Positions 36,878 to 46,528 of a stretch of 64,000 bases of DNA are shown in pieces. The notes under the pieces are model-generated. The model had not been told where the DNA came from. It saw only the letters and a program-made list of their open reading frames with translations, and made no database searches. The translations under genes and the position numbers were made by a program. The stretch lies in the NCBI GenBank assembly GCA_905182535.1, contig CAJJBZ010000004.1, positions 1-64,000 of the forward strand. The letters run 5' to 3'. Source of the DNA: an uncultured Planktomarina sp. Lineage in GTDB: Bacteria > Pseudomonadota > Alphaproteobacteria > Rhodobacterales > Rhodobacteraceae. Position 1 is the stretch's first letter; the number at the start of each line of letters is the position of its first letter.

Positions 36878-37747
36878 ATGGATATGCGCGCTATATTGGC
36901 TGGGTTGGCATTTGCGCTTATTTGGTCCTCAGCTTTTACGTCGGCTAGGATCATCGTGGCGGACGCGCCGCCAATTTTATCACTGTCCTTACGCTTTTTG
37001 ATTTCTGGCCTAATCGGGATTGCGATTGCCCGTATGCTGGGCCAAACTTGGCGGCTGACAGCTGTCCAGTGGAAGGCCACCATCGTATTCGGCGTTTGTC
37101 AAAATGCGCTATACTTAGGGCTAAATTTTGTCGCAATGCAATCAATTGAAGCTTCTTTGGCTTCGATAATCGCTTCAACAATGCCCTTGGCTGTAGGGCT
37201 TGCAGGCTGGATTCTCTTTAGAGAACGTCTATCTTGGACCGGAATTCTGGGACTTTTGGCCGGTTCATTTGGAGTTGCCTTAATTATGAGCGCTCGGATG
37301 CAGCAAGGGGCGGATCTTTATGGGATAGCTCTATGCTTTGTTGCAGTTGCCTCACTGACCGTAGCTACATTGATGGTTCGAGATGCATCTTCAGGTGGAA
37401 ACCTCATGATGATTATCGGCCTACAAATGCTCGTTGGATCTGTACTGCTCGTTGTCCCAGGGCTCCTTTTGGATCATAAAGTTGTCGCTTGGTCGCCTAA
37501 ATTGATAATGGCATTTTCTTACACGGTATTGATGCCTGGTCTTGTTGCTACTTTTATTTGGTTCTGGCTGGTTGGTCGCATTGGAGCGGTTAAGGCCGCC
37601 ACATTCCACTTTTTGAACCCATTTTTTGGGGTTGCAATTGCTGCAGTTTTTCTTGGCGAAAGTCTTCGTGTGTGGGATGTTGTTGGTGTTGTGGTAATAA
37701 TGCTGGGAATTTTAGCGGTCCAAATGGCGCGCCAAACGTTGCGTTAA
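36878..37747 (+). CDS. EamA/DMT-superfamily transporter (second)
   Basis: The 289-residue protein has about ten membrane helices in two EamA repeats. It begins MDMRAILAGLAFALIWSSAFTSARI, where the WSSAF motif is typical of RhaT/EamA permeases, and the second repeat has PGLVATFIWFWLVGRIGAVKAATF. It is probably a metabolite exporter of unknown substrate. The 178-base gap before it holds the HU terminator and no other feature. It is convergent with the DUF2064 gene, 14 bases apart. Confidence 0.88.
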   Translation: MDMRAILAGLAFALIWSSAFTSARIIVADAPPILSLSLRFLISGLIGIAIARMLGQTWRLTAVQWKATIVFGVCQNALYLGLNFVAMQSIEASLASIIASTMPLAVGLAGWILFRERLSWTGILGLLAGSFGVALIMSARMQQGADLYGIALCFVAVASLTVATLMVRDASSGGNLMMIIGLQMLVGSVLLVVPGLLLDHKVVAWSPKLIMAFSYTVLMPGLVATFIWFWLVGRIGAVKAATFHFLNPFFGVAIAAVFLGESLRVWDVVGVVVIMLGILAVQMARQTLR

Positions 37748-37761
37748 GCGAGCGTGGTCTT

Positions 37762-38349
37762 CTAAAGATCACTGACATCATCCACATCATTGAGGGTTGC
37801 AACCCTGCCAATACGTAGACCTGACATATTGTTTATGGTGTTTTGTAAAGCTGTCTCTGTGGACCAATAAACATCTTGGAATATCTGCGGCGGGGTTGGT
37901 TTGATACGTTTCAGCCCAATTAGCCAATAGCCACCATCGGTCGCAGGACCAAACGTGGCATCGTGGCTGCCCAAGCTATCAAACGCCCGCCATATTTCAT
38001 GACAGGTAACCGCGGGAATATCAGCGCCGATGATGCAAATCGGCCCTGGTGGAAGTTTGTCAAACACTGCTTTCATTCGTACGCCAAGATCACCTCGTCC
38101 TTGGGCTATGCGAGCAATGCCATTTGGCCAAACTCGGCTTTTTAAACCTTCGTAATCGGGTGAAACTGCGAGAATTAATTCCCACCTAGGGTCTTGTAAC
38201 TGGCGTAAAATTTTATGGGTTTGATGCCGAAACCACCATGCGGCTGCGGTCATCCCAATGTCACGCCCAAGCCGTGTTTTCACTCGCCCTGGGCGCGGTT
38301 CTTTGACCATGACGACCAAACGCCTGCGGTATTTAGTTGAAATAATCAC
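37762..38349 (-). CDS. DUF2064 / TIGR04282-type glycosyltransferase-like protein
   Basis: The 195-residue GT-A-like protein has [21 protein letters not shown], a nucleotide-binding pattern, [11 protein letters not shown] (the metal-binding Asp motif) and the conserved [18 protein letters not shown]. Databases name this family 'arsenosugar biosynthesis glycosyltransferase' in some genomes, but here the genes nearby are dapE and a transporter, so that name should be treated as tentative. It overlaps the end of dapE by 17 bases. Confidence 0.8.
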   Translation of the reverse strand: MIISTKYRRRLVVMVKEPRPGRVKTRLGRDIGMTAAAWWFRHQTHKILRQLQDPRWELILAVSPDYEGLKSRVWPNGIARIAQGRGDLGVRMKAVFDKLPPGPICIIGADIPAVTCHEIWRAFDSLGSHDATFGPATDGGYWLIGLKRIKPTPPQIFQDVYWSTETALQNTINNMSGLRIGRVATLNDVDDVSDL

Positions 38350-39463
38350 GCAAGATCCGAGTGTAAATCGACTTTAGCTGATGGATTTGTATTATTTCAA
38401 CGCATTCGTCAACTTGGTGCATAGTTTTACCAACCAGACCAAATTCAACCACAGGGCAATGATGTTGTACAAAGCGCGCGTCAGATGTGCCCCCACTGGT
38501 GGACATTTGTGGTGTACGGTTAGTTTCAACTTGAACCGCTCGAGCCACTAGATCTGACAAAGCTCCAGGAGGTGTGATAAAACTTTCGCCGGAAATGCTG
38601 GTTTCCAGAGAGACAGCCACACCGAATGCAGTGGCGATCTTGTCCGCATGGGTCTGGAGCCAGCTGGTGAGGCTGGCGCCTGAATGGGTATCGTTGAACC
38701 GTAGGTTAATAGTGGTACGGGTTTGTGCTGGGATAACATTTGTAGCGGTATTGCCGGTATCGATTGTGACAACGGCCAGGCTGGAGGCGTCAAAATGCTC
38801 TGTTCCGTAATCTAATTTAGAGCTGCTTAGCTCATCGACTAAGCGGGCCATTGCTGGAAGAGGATTGTTTGCGCGATGCGGGTAGGCTGAATGACCTTGC
38901 TGTCCTGTGATGGTGAAAAAAGCGTTCATAGACCCACGGCGCCCAATTTTCATCATTTGCCCCATAACATCGGGACAGGTTGGCTCGCCTACTAGGCAAA
39001 CATCCATATTCTCATTATTGGCTTGCATCCAATCGAGCAAAGCCATGGTCCCATCTTTGGCAGGGCCTTCTTCATCGCCAGTAATTGCCAAAACGATTGA
39101 GCCGTCTGGAGGTGTCTCTGACACAAAGTCCATCGCGGCTGCAGCGAAGGCGGCCACGGCAGATTTCATATCCGTGGCGCCGCGCCCATACATGAAACCA
39201 TCGCGGATCTCAGCGCCAAATGGATCAACGGTCCAAGCGGCAAAATCGCCAACTGGAACCACATCTGTATGGCCGTTGAACCCAAAGGTATTACCGGTGC
39301 CCCAACGTGCAAAAAGGTTGGATACTGCTCCACGATCCACTCGGGTGCAAGCAAAGCCATAACTGGAAAGACGATCCTCAAGCAGGGTTAAGGCACCGCC
39401 CTCAACCGGAGTGACGCTAGCGCAGCGAATTAAATCAGCGGTGAGTTGGGTAGGATCAACCAT
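38333..39463 (-). CDS. dapE: Succinyl-diaminopimelate desuccinylase
   Basis: The 376-residue M20 dizinc hydrolase makes LL-diaminopimelate for lysine and peptidoglycan. Metal motifs [12 protein letters not shown] (first His-x-Asp), the bridging region [19 protein letters not shown] and catalytic ITGDEEGPA are in order. The dimerisation region [15 protein letters not shown] and the C-terminal ligand near [15 protein letters not shown] follow. It starts one base into the stop of the small upstream gene (TAATG), so they are translationally coupled. Confidence 0.95.
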   Translation of the reverse strand: MVDPTQLTADLIRCASVTPVEGGALTLLEDRLSSYGFACTRVDRGAVSNLFARWGTGNTFGFNGHTDVVPVGDFAAWTVDPFGAEIRDGFMYGRGATDMKSAVAAFAAAAMDFVSETPPDGSIVLAITGDEEGPAKDGTMALLDWMQANNENMDVCLVGEPTCPDVMGQMMKIGRRGSMNAFFTITGQQGHSAYPHRANNPLPAMARLVDELSSSKLDYGTEHFDASSLAVVTIDTGNTATNVIPAQTRTTINLRFNDTHSGASLTSWLQTHADKIATAFGVAVSLETSISGESFITPPGALSDLVARAVQVETNRTPQMSTSGGTSDARFVQHHCPVVEFGLVGKTMHQVDECVEIIQIHQLKSIYTRILRDYFN

Positions 39464-39810
39464 TAGTGTACGCCTTCAGGGGAGTTTCCAAAAAACGGGG
39501 TCATTTGAGCTACTACAACGCTGTTTTCATCTAGAGCGCGTTGCATTAGTTCTCTTTCTTCTTGGTTAATATCATGGCCTTCCGCCAAGCGTTCATCCAA
39601 AGTGCCGTAACCAGTGACATCTAAGGGTGCCAGGTCCGCCTGCTTTAATATAGCCACAGTCTCTCGCACGGCTTCGGGCTCATCGACGCCGCTAGCATAG
39701 ATCATCAATGCACCGCCAGTAGCTTCACTTGGCAACCCATCGCCCTCTTTGCGTCCCACCTCAACTAGCAAAGTATAGACGTGGTGAATGCGTTTAATTT
39801 TTTCTGTCAT
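39463..39810 (-). CDS. Conserved small protein between dapD and dapE
   Basis: This 115-residue soluble protein has no signal peptide and no membrane segment. It contains [27 protein letters not shown], then a beta/alpha-like middle ([23 protein letters not shown]) and an acidic C-terminal part ([17 protein letters not shown]). I do not recognise its family. It is translationally coupled to dapE and downstream of dapD, so a link to the lysine/DAP pathway is plausible. A small lipoprotein-like plus-strand frame overlaps its start but is less convincing. Confidence 0.7.
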   Translation of the reverse strand: MTEKIKRIHHVYTLLVEVGRKEGDGLPSEATGGALMIYASGVDEPEAVRETVAILKQADLAPLDVTGYGTLDERLAEGHDINQEERELMQRALDENSVVVAQMTPFFGNSPEGVH

Positions 39811-39959
39811 GGCAATCAGTGCTCTATTGTTTGCATGTGCTTACCCTTTTTCAGGGCCCTTGGGGAAGGGGGATGACGTAAAGAGTTATGATTTGGAGTT
39901 TTCCAGAGAATGTCCCGATGTGGAGCTCGCACCGGATCATCTCAATTCAAGTTGGTCTG

Positions 39960-40787
39960 TTAGTCTCGCAGCAGTTCATTGATAGCTGTTTTGGAGCGTG
40001 TCTGCGCATCAACTCGTTTTACAATAACGGCACAATATAAGTTCACATTATTTTTGGATGGCATGGATCCTGCCACAACAACAGAATATGGTGGTACTTC
40101 ACCATACATTACTTCGCCGGTTTCCCGGTCAACGATTTTGGTGGATTTACCAATGAATACGCCCATGCCCAAAACTGCGCCCTCGCGTACGATACAGCCC
40201 TCAACCACCTCAGAACGCGCCCCGATAAAGCAATTATCTTCGATGATAGTAGGACCGGCCTGCATGGGTTCGAGGACGCCACCAATGCCAACACCGCCGG
40301 AGAGATGCACATTTTTGCCAATTTGTGCGCAGCTGCCCACAGTGGCCCAAGTGTCAACCATGGTACCGCTGTCCACATAAGCGCCAAGGTTTACAAAAGA
40401 TGGCATCAACACAACACCGGGAGCGATATAGGCTGATTTGCGCACTACACAGTTGGGAACAGCGCGGAATCCAGCAGTGCCCCATTCATCAGCGCCCCAG
40501 TTTTTCCATTTGCTATCTACTTTATCCCACCAGCTGCCGCCTTGCGCACTGCCACCCTGCAGCTCCATATCCTTCAAGCGGAACCCGAGCAGAACCGCTT
40601 TCTTAGCCCATTGATTGACATGCCAATCACCATTTTTCTGTTTTTCAGCCACCCGCAATTTACCGGTATCTAGCGCATTCAGCGTAGCTTCAATTGCTTC
40701 ACGGGTTTTGCCTGTCGTGCTAGGGGTTATGGCGTCGCGCGCATCCCACGCGGCCTCAATGGCTTTTTCTAACTGTTCGTTTGACAT
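39960..40787 (-). CDS. dapD: 2,3,4,5-tetrahydropyridine-2,6-dicarboxylate N-succinyltransferase
   Basis: The 275-residue trimeric left-handed beta-helix enzyme succinylates tetrahydrodipicolinate. Hexapeptide repeats run from about residue 105 to 225 ([40 protein letters not shown]), with the family-typical [20 protein letters not shown]. The start ATG 40787 ([14 protein letters not shown]) has AGGAGG nine bases upstream; the earlier in-frame start is not needed. A 149-base gap separates it from the next gene. Confidence 0.95.
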   Translation of the reverse strand: MSNEQLEKAIEAAWDARDAITPSTTGKTREAIEATLNALDTGKLRVAEKQKNGDWHVNQWAKKAVLLGFRLKDMELQGGSAQGGSWWDKVDSKWKNWGADEWGTAGFRAVPNCVVRKSAYIAPGVVLMPSFVNLGAYVDSGTMVDTWATVGSCAQIGKNVHLSGGVGIGGVLEPMQAGPTIIEDNCFIGARSEVVEGCIVREGAVLGMGVFIGKSTKIVDRETGEVMYGEVPPYSVVVAGSMPSKNNVNLYCAVIVKRVDAQTRSKTAINELLRD

Positions 40788-40905
40788 GAAGGCCTCCTGT
40801 TGGATTGATGTTAAGGCGTCATACTCAAACCTCGGGCTCAAGGTCTACGTCCTAATGTGTTTCACTGTGTAGGGGGTGGTTTGGCTTGGACCGAATGTTA
40901 TGGTG

Positions 40906-41817
40906 TCATAATGGGGAGACGGCTGGATTTGCGCCACATAGCAGAACTGCAACCCTTTCGCCTTGCTGGGGCACATAGGCGCCACAAAGGAGGGCGGCGA
41001 GGGCCGTTGCCCCTGCAGGTTCCACCAATTGGCGTAGATTTTCCCAGAGCAAAAGCTGTGCCTCAGCAATAGCGTCATCTTCCACATTTACGCATGTGAT
41101 GCCAGTTTTCAGGGCCAAATCATAGCATATGCGGCCCACTTGTTTGGCTCCAAGTGCATTGGCAGCAATGCCGGAGACTTCAACTGTGGTCTGGGGGCCG
41201 CTTTGCAACGCCTTGGTTAAGGTAGGGGCATTGAAAGGCTCAACGCCTACAACTTTACATCGGCCTTCTAGCCAAGCCATAGCTCCGCCAATAAGGCCGC
41301 CGCCACCTACGGCGATTAACACTGTATCGGCCTGCAGGCCTTGGTCTTCCCATTCTGCCATGACTGTGCCTTGCCCTGCGACAGTTGAGGGTGCATCAAA
41401 CGCGTGGATTTGTGCTGCATTGGTCTCCGCCTCATATTGCAGAGCTTGCTCCAGTGCATTGGAATATGCTCCTGGGACCACCACAAGATCGGCGCCAAGG
41501 TTTTTAATCAAAGTAATTTTGGCAGGCCCAGCAATTTCTGGAACATAAATCCGCGCCTTGTAGCCCAATCGTGCAGCAGCCCAAGCCACAGCTGCCCCGT
41601 GATTCCCGCCGCTTGCGGCGACCAACCCGACTTTGGGCACATCCATGGATAGCAGTGAATTCATAGCACCGCGTGCCTTAAAACTTCCAGTGTGTTGCAT
41701 GTGTTCAAGTTTTAACGCGAGTGGTAGGCCAAAAACATCTGTTTGTACAATAGGAGTGCGCAGCACATAGGGGCGAACTTTCACCCATGCCGCGCTGATT
41801 TTCTCTGAATCTACCAT
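40906..41817 (-). CDS. PLP-dependent threonine/serine dehydratase
   Basis: The 303-residue fold-type II PLP enzyme has HTGSFKARGAMNSL (the PLP Lys in SFKARG), SGGNHGAAVAWAA and the glycine loop AVGGGGLIGG. It dehydrates serine or threonine to pyruvate or 2-oxobutyrate. No regulatory ACT domain is present, so it is catabolic type rather than IlvA. The start at 41817 has AGGAGA six bases before; ATGs at 41820 and 41835 also lie in frame. Confidence 0.88.
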   Translation of the reverse strand: MVDSEKISAAWVKVRPYVLRTPIVQTDVFGLPLALKLEHMQHTGSFKARGAMNSLLSMDVPKVGLVAASGGNHGAAVAWAAARLGYKARIYVPEIAGPAKITLIKNLGADLVVVPGAYSNALEQALQYEAETNAAQIHAFDAPSTVAGQGTVMAEWEDQGLQADTVLIAVGGGGLIGGAMAWLEGRCKVVGVEPFNAPTLTKALQSGPQTTVEVSGIAANALGAKQVGRICYDLALKTGITCVNVEDDAIAEAQLLLWENLRQLVEPAGATALAALLCGAYVPQQGERVAVLLCGANPAVSPL

Positions 41818-41894
41818 CATCCGTCTCCTGAACATGTATCTAGCTTTAGCGAGTAAGACTTACAGATTCCTGAGACAAGTCAAGATGAGGCTGC

Positions 41895-43079
41895 TTAGCT
41901 AATACCGGCTTCAGCCGCAATTTCTTTGCGGCTTTTACGGGCGCGTTCGGTGGCTGATTTTAGTTGGCCGCAGGCGGCAAAAATATCCTCACCGCGGGGC
42001 TTGCGCACTGGGCTTGCATAACCTGCTTTGTAGATAATTTCTGCAAAGGCATTGATACGATTATTGGAAGACCGCTGATAAGGCGCACCAGGCCAAGGGT
42101 TGAAAGGGATCAGATTGACCTTCGCTGGTATGCCCTTGATCAGCTCAACCAGACGATGCGCATCCTCATCTGTATCATTGACTCCTTTTAGCATCACATA
42201 TTCAAAGGTTATCCGCTCTGAATTGCTCACTTTCGGATAGTCGCGCAGGGCGTCTAACAGGGCTTCCAAATTCCAGCGCTTATTTATTGGTACTAACTTA
42301 TCCCGCACCTCGTCCGTAGTACCATGAAACGAAACGGCTAGTAGGCAGCCAATCTCGGTGGCGGTGCGCGCAATTTCGGGCACGACGCCAGAGGTTGACA
42401 GTGTGATACGGCGACGTGACAATTGTATACCTTCTGGGTCCATTGCAATTTTCATTGCATCGCGGACGTTCTCAAAATTATATAGTGGCTCTCCCATGCC
42501 CATTAGGACAATGTTCGATAGCAGTCTGGCCGTGTTCGCAGGATTGCGACCAGGTTCTGGCCACTCGCCCAAATCATCACGAGCCAGCATCACTTGCCCA
42601 ATGATTTCACCAGAAGTTAGATTGCGCACTAGTTTTTGCGTGCCGGTATGGCAAAATGAGCAGGTTAGCGTACAACCTACTTGGCTACTGATACACAAAG
42701 TACCACGGTCTGTTTCTGGTATATAAACAGTTTCAACCTCGTGGCCGCCGGCAATCCGCACTAGATATTTCCGGGTCCCATCCACTGATACCTGCTTTGA
42801 AACGACCTCAGGCAGTGTGATTACAAAATTTTCGGTCAATAGTGCGCGATATTCTTTTGACAGATTGGTCATCTCATCAAATTGGCGTACGCCTTTTTGA
42901 TAGATCCATTGCCAAAGCTGACCTGTTCTCATTTTTGCTTGTTTTTCAGATGTACCGGCAGCAATCAACGTATCATGCAGTGCATCGCGTGTTAAACCCA
43001 ACAAGTTGAGTGGACCATCCGGCATCTTACGCGGAATGGTCACAAAGTCTTGGGTGATAGGTGCAGAGGCGTCGGTCAT
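41895..43079 (-). CDS. rlmN: 23S rRNA/tRNA adenine C2-methyltransferase RlmN
   Basis: The 394-residue radical SAM enzyme methylates A2503 in 23S rRNA and A37 in some tRNAs. The CxxxCxxC cluster motif is seen as [11 protein letters not shown] near residue 134. The family features [17 protein letters not shown] and [14 protein letters not shown], plus conserved catalytic Cys in [10 protein letters not shown] near the C-terminus, are present. It stands between a terminator hairpin and the dehydratase gene. Confidence 0.95.
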   Translation of the reverse strand: MTDASAPITQDFVTIPRKMPDGPLNLLGLTRDALHDTLIAAGTSEKQAKMRTGQLWQWIYQKGVRQFDEMTNLSKEYRALLTENFVITLPEVVSKQVSVDGTRKYLVRIAGGHEVETVYIPETDRGTLCISSQVGCTLTCSFCHTGTQKLVRNLTSGEIIGQVMLARDDLGEWPEPGRNPANTARLLSNIVLMGMGEPLYNFENVRDAMKIAMDPEGIQLSRRRITLSTSGVVPEIARTATEIGCLLAVSFHGTTDEVRDKLVPINKRWNLEALLDALRDYPKVSNSERITFEYVMLKGVNDTDEDAHRLVELIKGIPAKVNLIPFNPWPGAPYQRSSNNRINAFAEIIYKAGYASPVRKPRGEDIFAACGQLKSATERARKSRKEIAAEAGIS

Positions 43080-43100
43080 AGCTGGGATCCAAATGAATAA

Positions 43101-43120
43101 GGCCCCGCTTTAGCAGGGCC
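43101..43120 (-). terminator. Terminator between ialB-like and rlmN genes
   Basis: GGCCCCGCTTTAGCAGGGCC forms a stem of nine pairs with one G-T position around TT. On the minus strand it lies downstream of the IalB-like gene and is followed by TTATTCATTT, a loose U-rich tail. It probably ends that transcript before rlmN. Confidence 0.65.
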
Positions 43121-43149
43121 TAGGGTATTTGCCAATCGTTCAGGCTTTG

Positions 43150-43674
43150 TTAGCCGGCACAGCGCTTTTCAGCATCTTGCACCGCAGCGGTAAAGCCTTG
43201 CAAGCTGAAGGTGTCTTTGGTCACGGTGCCCCTTTCGGATTGCGCGGTGACCACGGCTTTAGCACCGCGCTTCATCGCAGCAATAATTTTTGCATCATCT
43301 GCCGCACTTGGTGGCCATGCCCATTCATCGTCAACTGATAGTTTATAATTCACGCTGTCGACATTCATAGAAATGGGTCGACCTTTTGCAAATGGATAGC
43401 CCCCCGTGAAGGCCACTTGGCCTTTTACATTGTCGCTTGGACGGTAAAATACAAATAGTAAGATTTTTCCCCGACGCACTGACACAACGCTGCCGTCTTT
43501 TGTATTTACAGTCTCCTTGGGTTCAGTCACAGCCCAACACTCTGTCGGATTGCTTTCAACAAAAATTGACCAATCCGTCTCCGTGGATACACGGTTTGAT
43601 GTTTCTTGAGCCATAACACTGGAACAAAGCAGCGCCAGGATACAGGCCGCGGAAGAAATGATCGTCTTGAACAT
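43150..43674 (-). CDS. Invasion-associated locus B (IalB) family protein
   Basis: The 174-residue protein has a signal peptide (about 1-22, ending VMAQE). The mature part has the IalB pattern WSIFVESNPTECWAVTEPK and VKGQVAFTGGYPFAKGRPISM, with a C-terminal Cys in AEKRCAG, which may pair with the Cys near residue 47. The family is periplasmic and common in alphaproteobacteria; the name comes from Bartonella, and no invasion role is implied here. Precise function unknown. Confidence 0.85.
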   Translation of the reverse strand: MFKTIISSAACILALLCSSVMAQETSNRVSTETDWSIFVESNPTECWAVTEPKETVNTKDGSVVSVRRGKILLFVFYRPSDNVKGQVAFTGGYPFAKGRPISMNVDSVNYKLSVDDEWAWPPSAADDAKIIAAMKRGAKAVVTAQSERGTVTKDTFSLQGFTAAVQDAEKRCAG

Positions 43675-43834
43675 CAGATATGCCTCTATTAACAGCTAAA
43701 GTAAGCGCTACTGTTTATCTTTTCTCTGGCCGTACAAACTATGCTTTGCTAACACTTAACCTACTGCACGTAGCCCCCAAGGGGAAACCCCTGTTGAGCT
43801 TTGTATGGCAAAAAAATGCTTGTAGGAGTAATAA

Positions 43835-44812
43835 ATGTTGCATTCCGTTCCATTGGTTGAGGTTTGGCGAGGTGATTTCCTTGAAAGCTGTCATCGTGGG
43901 CATATAGTTGTATCTAATTTTGATGGTGAAGTTGTTGAAGCTTGGGGTAATCCGGAGCATGTGATTTTGCCACGGTCTTCGAGCAAAATTTTGCAGGCCT
44001 TGCCACTAGTCACGTCTGGTGCGGCGGATGGTTTCGGTCTGACCACCCGCCAATTAGCTTTATCCTGTGCTTCACATCAAGGCGCAGAAATACATTCTAA
44101 TTTGGTGCGCTCGTGGTTGCAGAACTTGGGAAAAAATGATGATGATTTTCGCTGTGGCACTCAATGGCCTCGCGATATAGCTGCAAGCAACGAGTTGGTG
44201 AAAGCTGACCAACCCGCTTGTCGTTATCACAATAATTGCTCCGGAAAACATTGTGGGTTTTTGACTTTAAGTAAACACCTTGGCTCAGGACCAGATTATC
44301 ACTTAGTCGAACACCCAGTGCAAATTGCGGTGCGAGTGGCCTTTGAAGAGATTACGGGAGAGACAAGCCCGGGCTATGGTATTGATGGGTGTTCTGCGCC
44401 CAATTGGGCCTGTACCATGGCGGGTTTGGCACGAGCTATGGCACGATGCTCTGGAGGAAAATTGGATGTAATCGGTGTGGCCGCGGCTCGGTTGCGCGAT
44501 GCGATGATGGCCCATCCTGAATTGGTGGCTGGTGAAACCCGTGCCTGCACCGAGCTGATGCGAGCGGCCCCTGGGGTAGTTCTGAAAACCGGTGCGGAGG
44601 CAGTTTTTATTGCCATTATCCCAAGGCTAAATTTGGGAATTTCTGTGAAAATCGAAGATGGTGGCACTCGCGCCAGTGAGGCGTTAATCACAGCATTATT
44701 GATCCGGCTAGGTGTTTTGGATGTGGCACATCCGGCGGCTCTAAAGCGCTTAGGCCCAATCCAAAATTGGGATGGTTTGGAAACTGGACGCATTTCTGTT
44801 GATTTAGATTAA
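43835..44812 (+). CDS. L-asparaginase II family protein (PF06089-type)
   Basis: The 325-residue protein matches the PF06089 asparaginase family, which is unrelated to the classical AnsA/AnsB. Features are VPLVEVWRGDFLESCHRGH, PRSSSKILQALPLV (nucleophile-type Ser-Lys region), LSCASHQGAEIH and NCSGKHCGFLTL. It would release ammonia from asparagine; the exact substrate is not proved. It runs convergently with serB, 15 bases apart. The 160-base gap upstream has no evident site. Confidence 0.88.
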   Translation: MLHSVPLVEVWRGDFLESCHRGHIVVSNFDGEVVEAWGNPEHVILPRSSSKILQALPLVTSGAADGFGLTTRQLALSCASHQGAEIHSNLVRSWLQNLGKNDDDFRCGTQWPRDIAASNELVKADQPACRYHNNCSGKHCGFLTLSKHLGSGPDYHLVEHPVQIAVRVAFEEITGETSPGYGIDGCSAPNWACTMAGLARAMARCSGGKLDVIGVAAARLRDAMMAHPELVAGETRACTELMRAAPGVVLKTGAEAVFIAIIPRLNLGISVKIEDGGTRASEALITALLIRLGVLDVAHPAALKRLGPIQNWDGLETGRISVDLD

Positions 44813-44827
44813 AGCGTAATGTTGATG

Positions 44828-45709
44828 TTAGAGTGGTGTCACACAGTCTGATTGTGCGTAGCCTTGCAGGTATAACAACGCTGTCAAATCGCCGTGGTTA
44901 ATGCGTATCGAGACCTGCTGTTGCACAATTGGCTTTGCGTGCAGGGCTACCCCGGTTCCAGCCAATTGTAACATGCCAAGATCATTGGCCCCATCGCCAA
45001 CTGCTAAAACTTCATTTGGGCTTAGGCCTTGGGCCTTTGAGATGTCCCGTAATGCAGTAACTTTGGCTTCGCGCCCTAAAATTGGAAGGGCAACGTGACC
45101 AGTAAGCAGCCCACCGGTTTTCAACAGGTTATTGGCGTGATGTTCATTAAACCCCAATTTATCCGCGACGTGTTGGGTGAAGTCTGTGAAGCCGCCGCTG
45201 ACCAAAGCCGCATATCCGCCATTGGCACGCATTGTGGCCACTAGGACAGCGCCACCAGGCATGAATGTGATACGATCTTGGTAGACCTTTTCAATAATTA
45301 TGGAGGGCAGATTTTTTAGTAGCCGCACCCGTTCACGTAGAGCTTGCTCGAAGTCTAATTCTCCATTCATTGCGCGGGCCGTAATATCTGCAACCCTTGG
45401 ACCGACCCCGGCCTCGGCAGCCAGCTCATCGATACATTCTTGCTCGATCATGGTGCTGTCCATATCGGCTAGTAGCATTTTTTTTCGGCGACCCTCTTGG
45501 GGTTGAACTATCAAGTCTATGGCCAACCTTTGCAGCTCTTCCCAGACCTGCCAGAAATTTTGTGGTATTATTGGGGTTGCAAATTCCACCGCTTCCATTG
45601 CGGCTAGCCAAGTTAAATTACGGCCTCCCCAAGCGCCTAATAAAGATTGCACGAGTGCCGGTGAAAGCGCCAGCTGGCCAGGTTTGCAGAGCATGGTAGT
45701 GATAAACAT
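44828..45709 (-). CDS. serB: Phosphoserine phosphatase
   Basis: The 293-residue HAD-superfamily enzyme carries out the last step of serine synthesis. Motif I LLADMDSTMIEQECIDELA has both catalytic Asp residues, motif II is LVSGGFTDF, and motif IV is VLAVGDGANDLGMLQLAG. An N-terminal region of about 85 residues resembles the SerB ACT-like part. The start is ATG 45709 (MFITTMLCKP); the longer frame to 45979 is not family-like. The gene faces the serC-serA operon across a small unknown gene. Confidence 0.93.
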   Translation of the reverse strand: MFITTMLCKPGQLALSPALVQSLLGAWGGRNLTWLAAMEAVEFATPIIPQNFWQVWEELQRLAIDLIVQPQEGRRKKMLLADMDSTMIEQECIDELAAEAGVGPRVADITARAMNGELDFEQALRERVRLLKNLPSIIIEKVYQDRITFMPGGAVLVATMRANGGYAALVSGGFTDFTQHVADKLGFNEHHANNLLKTGGLLTGHVALPILGREAKVTALRDISKAQGLSPNEVLAVGDGANDLGMLQLAGTGVALHAKPIVQQQVSIRINHGDLTALLYLQGYAQSDCVTPL

Positions 45710-45827
45710 TATGGCACCTTTTAGTGATCTGAGATTTATGTGCCAAGAACTATGGCAAGTTGCAAGTGATCCAATTTGTTGCAGCAGACGAAAACAAACA
45801 GAGTAGATTGTAGATAAAGGTGACGTT

Positions 45828-46328
45828 ATGGTTCGAATTTTAACAATATTTATAATTATGGCGCTGTCAGCGACGACGCAAGCAGATAGTACTTTCCCGA
45901 CTCTGATGGCGGATGACCTCAATGGCCGTAGCTTGAGCCTGCCTGCGGACTTCCCAGGCAAGCCAACAATTGTATTCATCGCTTACAAGCGAAACCAACA
46001 GCCTAGTATCAACGCTTGGGTTGAGCGGCTTGGTTTGCGCGAAACTGGTGGCCCTGCTTGGGTTGAATTGCCTGTGGTGGGGCTCGGCGCAGTTTTGTTC
46101 CGTCGTTTTGTAGATAATGGCATGCGCTCGGGGATTATCTCTACAGAAATGCGGGCACGCACTATCACGATTTATTCCAGCCGAAGTGCGTTTAACCGTG
46201 CTTTAAGTATAGTAGGACAGGGGGAAATCTATGTGGCCTTGGTAGACCCGAACGGCATGGTCTACACTTTGATTGAGGGAGATGTCACGGAAGCTAAAGT
46301 GGAGCAATTGCGGGCCGCTTATCCCTAA
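45828..46328 (+). CDS. Exported protein with a thioredoxin/ATP10-like pattern but no Cys pair
   Basis: The 166-residue protein has a signal peptide (about 1-20). The remainder follows a redoxin-like layout (FPTLMADDLNGRSLSLPADF-PGKPTIVFIAYKRNQ, then a late strand IYVALVDPNGMVYTLIEGDV). No CxxC and in fact no Cys is seen in the mature part, so disulfide chemistry is unlikely. It resembles the membrane-ATPase assembly factor ATP10 group or an AhpC/TSA-derived protein; I cannot decide. It is divergent from serB and upstream of serC. Confidence 0.7.
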   Translation: MVRILTIFIIMALSATTQADSTFPTLMADDLNGRSLSLPADFPGKPTIVFIAYKRNQQPSINAWVERLGLRETGGPAWVELPVVGLGAVLFRRFVDNGMRSGIISTEMRARTITIYSSRSAFNRALSIVGQGEIYVALVDPNGMVYTLIEGDVTEAKVEQLRAAYP

Positions 46329-46405
46329 TTTGTTCCGTTGGGTGGAGATATCGGTGCGTGTCGATCGACCTCTCATGTTTCCGATCCGCTCAATGAAAGG
46401 CATAA

Positions 46406-46520
46406 TTAAGCCATAGTAGGCTTAAAAATGTGGTGTTTTTGCTCTTGTGCCTCCCCTTTACTGCCGATAACTCGAGCAGTGGGACACCCTTCCCCAACGA
46501 AGGGCGCATATCTGAGAGGA
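46406..46520 (+). ncRNA. Candidate structured leader of serC (serC-motif-like)
   Basis: Three hairpins precede serC. TTAAGCC-ATAGTA-GGCTTAA is at 46406-46425; ACTGC-CGA-TAAC-TCG-A-GCAGT at 46460-46480 has eight pairs and one bulged A; CCCTTC-CCCAAC-GAAGGG is at 46487-46504. The ribosome binding site GAGAGGA (46514-46520) follows at once. A serC RNA motif is known upstream of serC in alphaproteobacteria, with consecutive hairpins just before the SD. Identity with that class is inferred from position and layout only. Confidence 0.45.
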
Positions 46521-46528
46521 TAGCATTA

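Noticed and set aside
39788..39982. Small plus-strand frame with a lipobox-like LFAC at its start
   Set aside because: It overlaps the start of the dapE-coupled small gene and the end of dapD on the other strand, and has no recognisable RBS or family.
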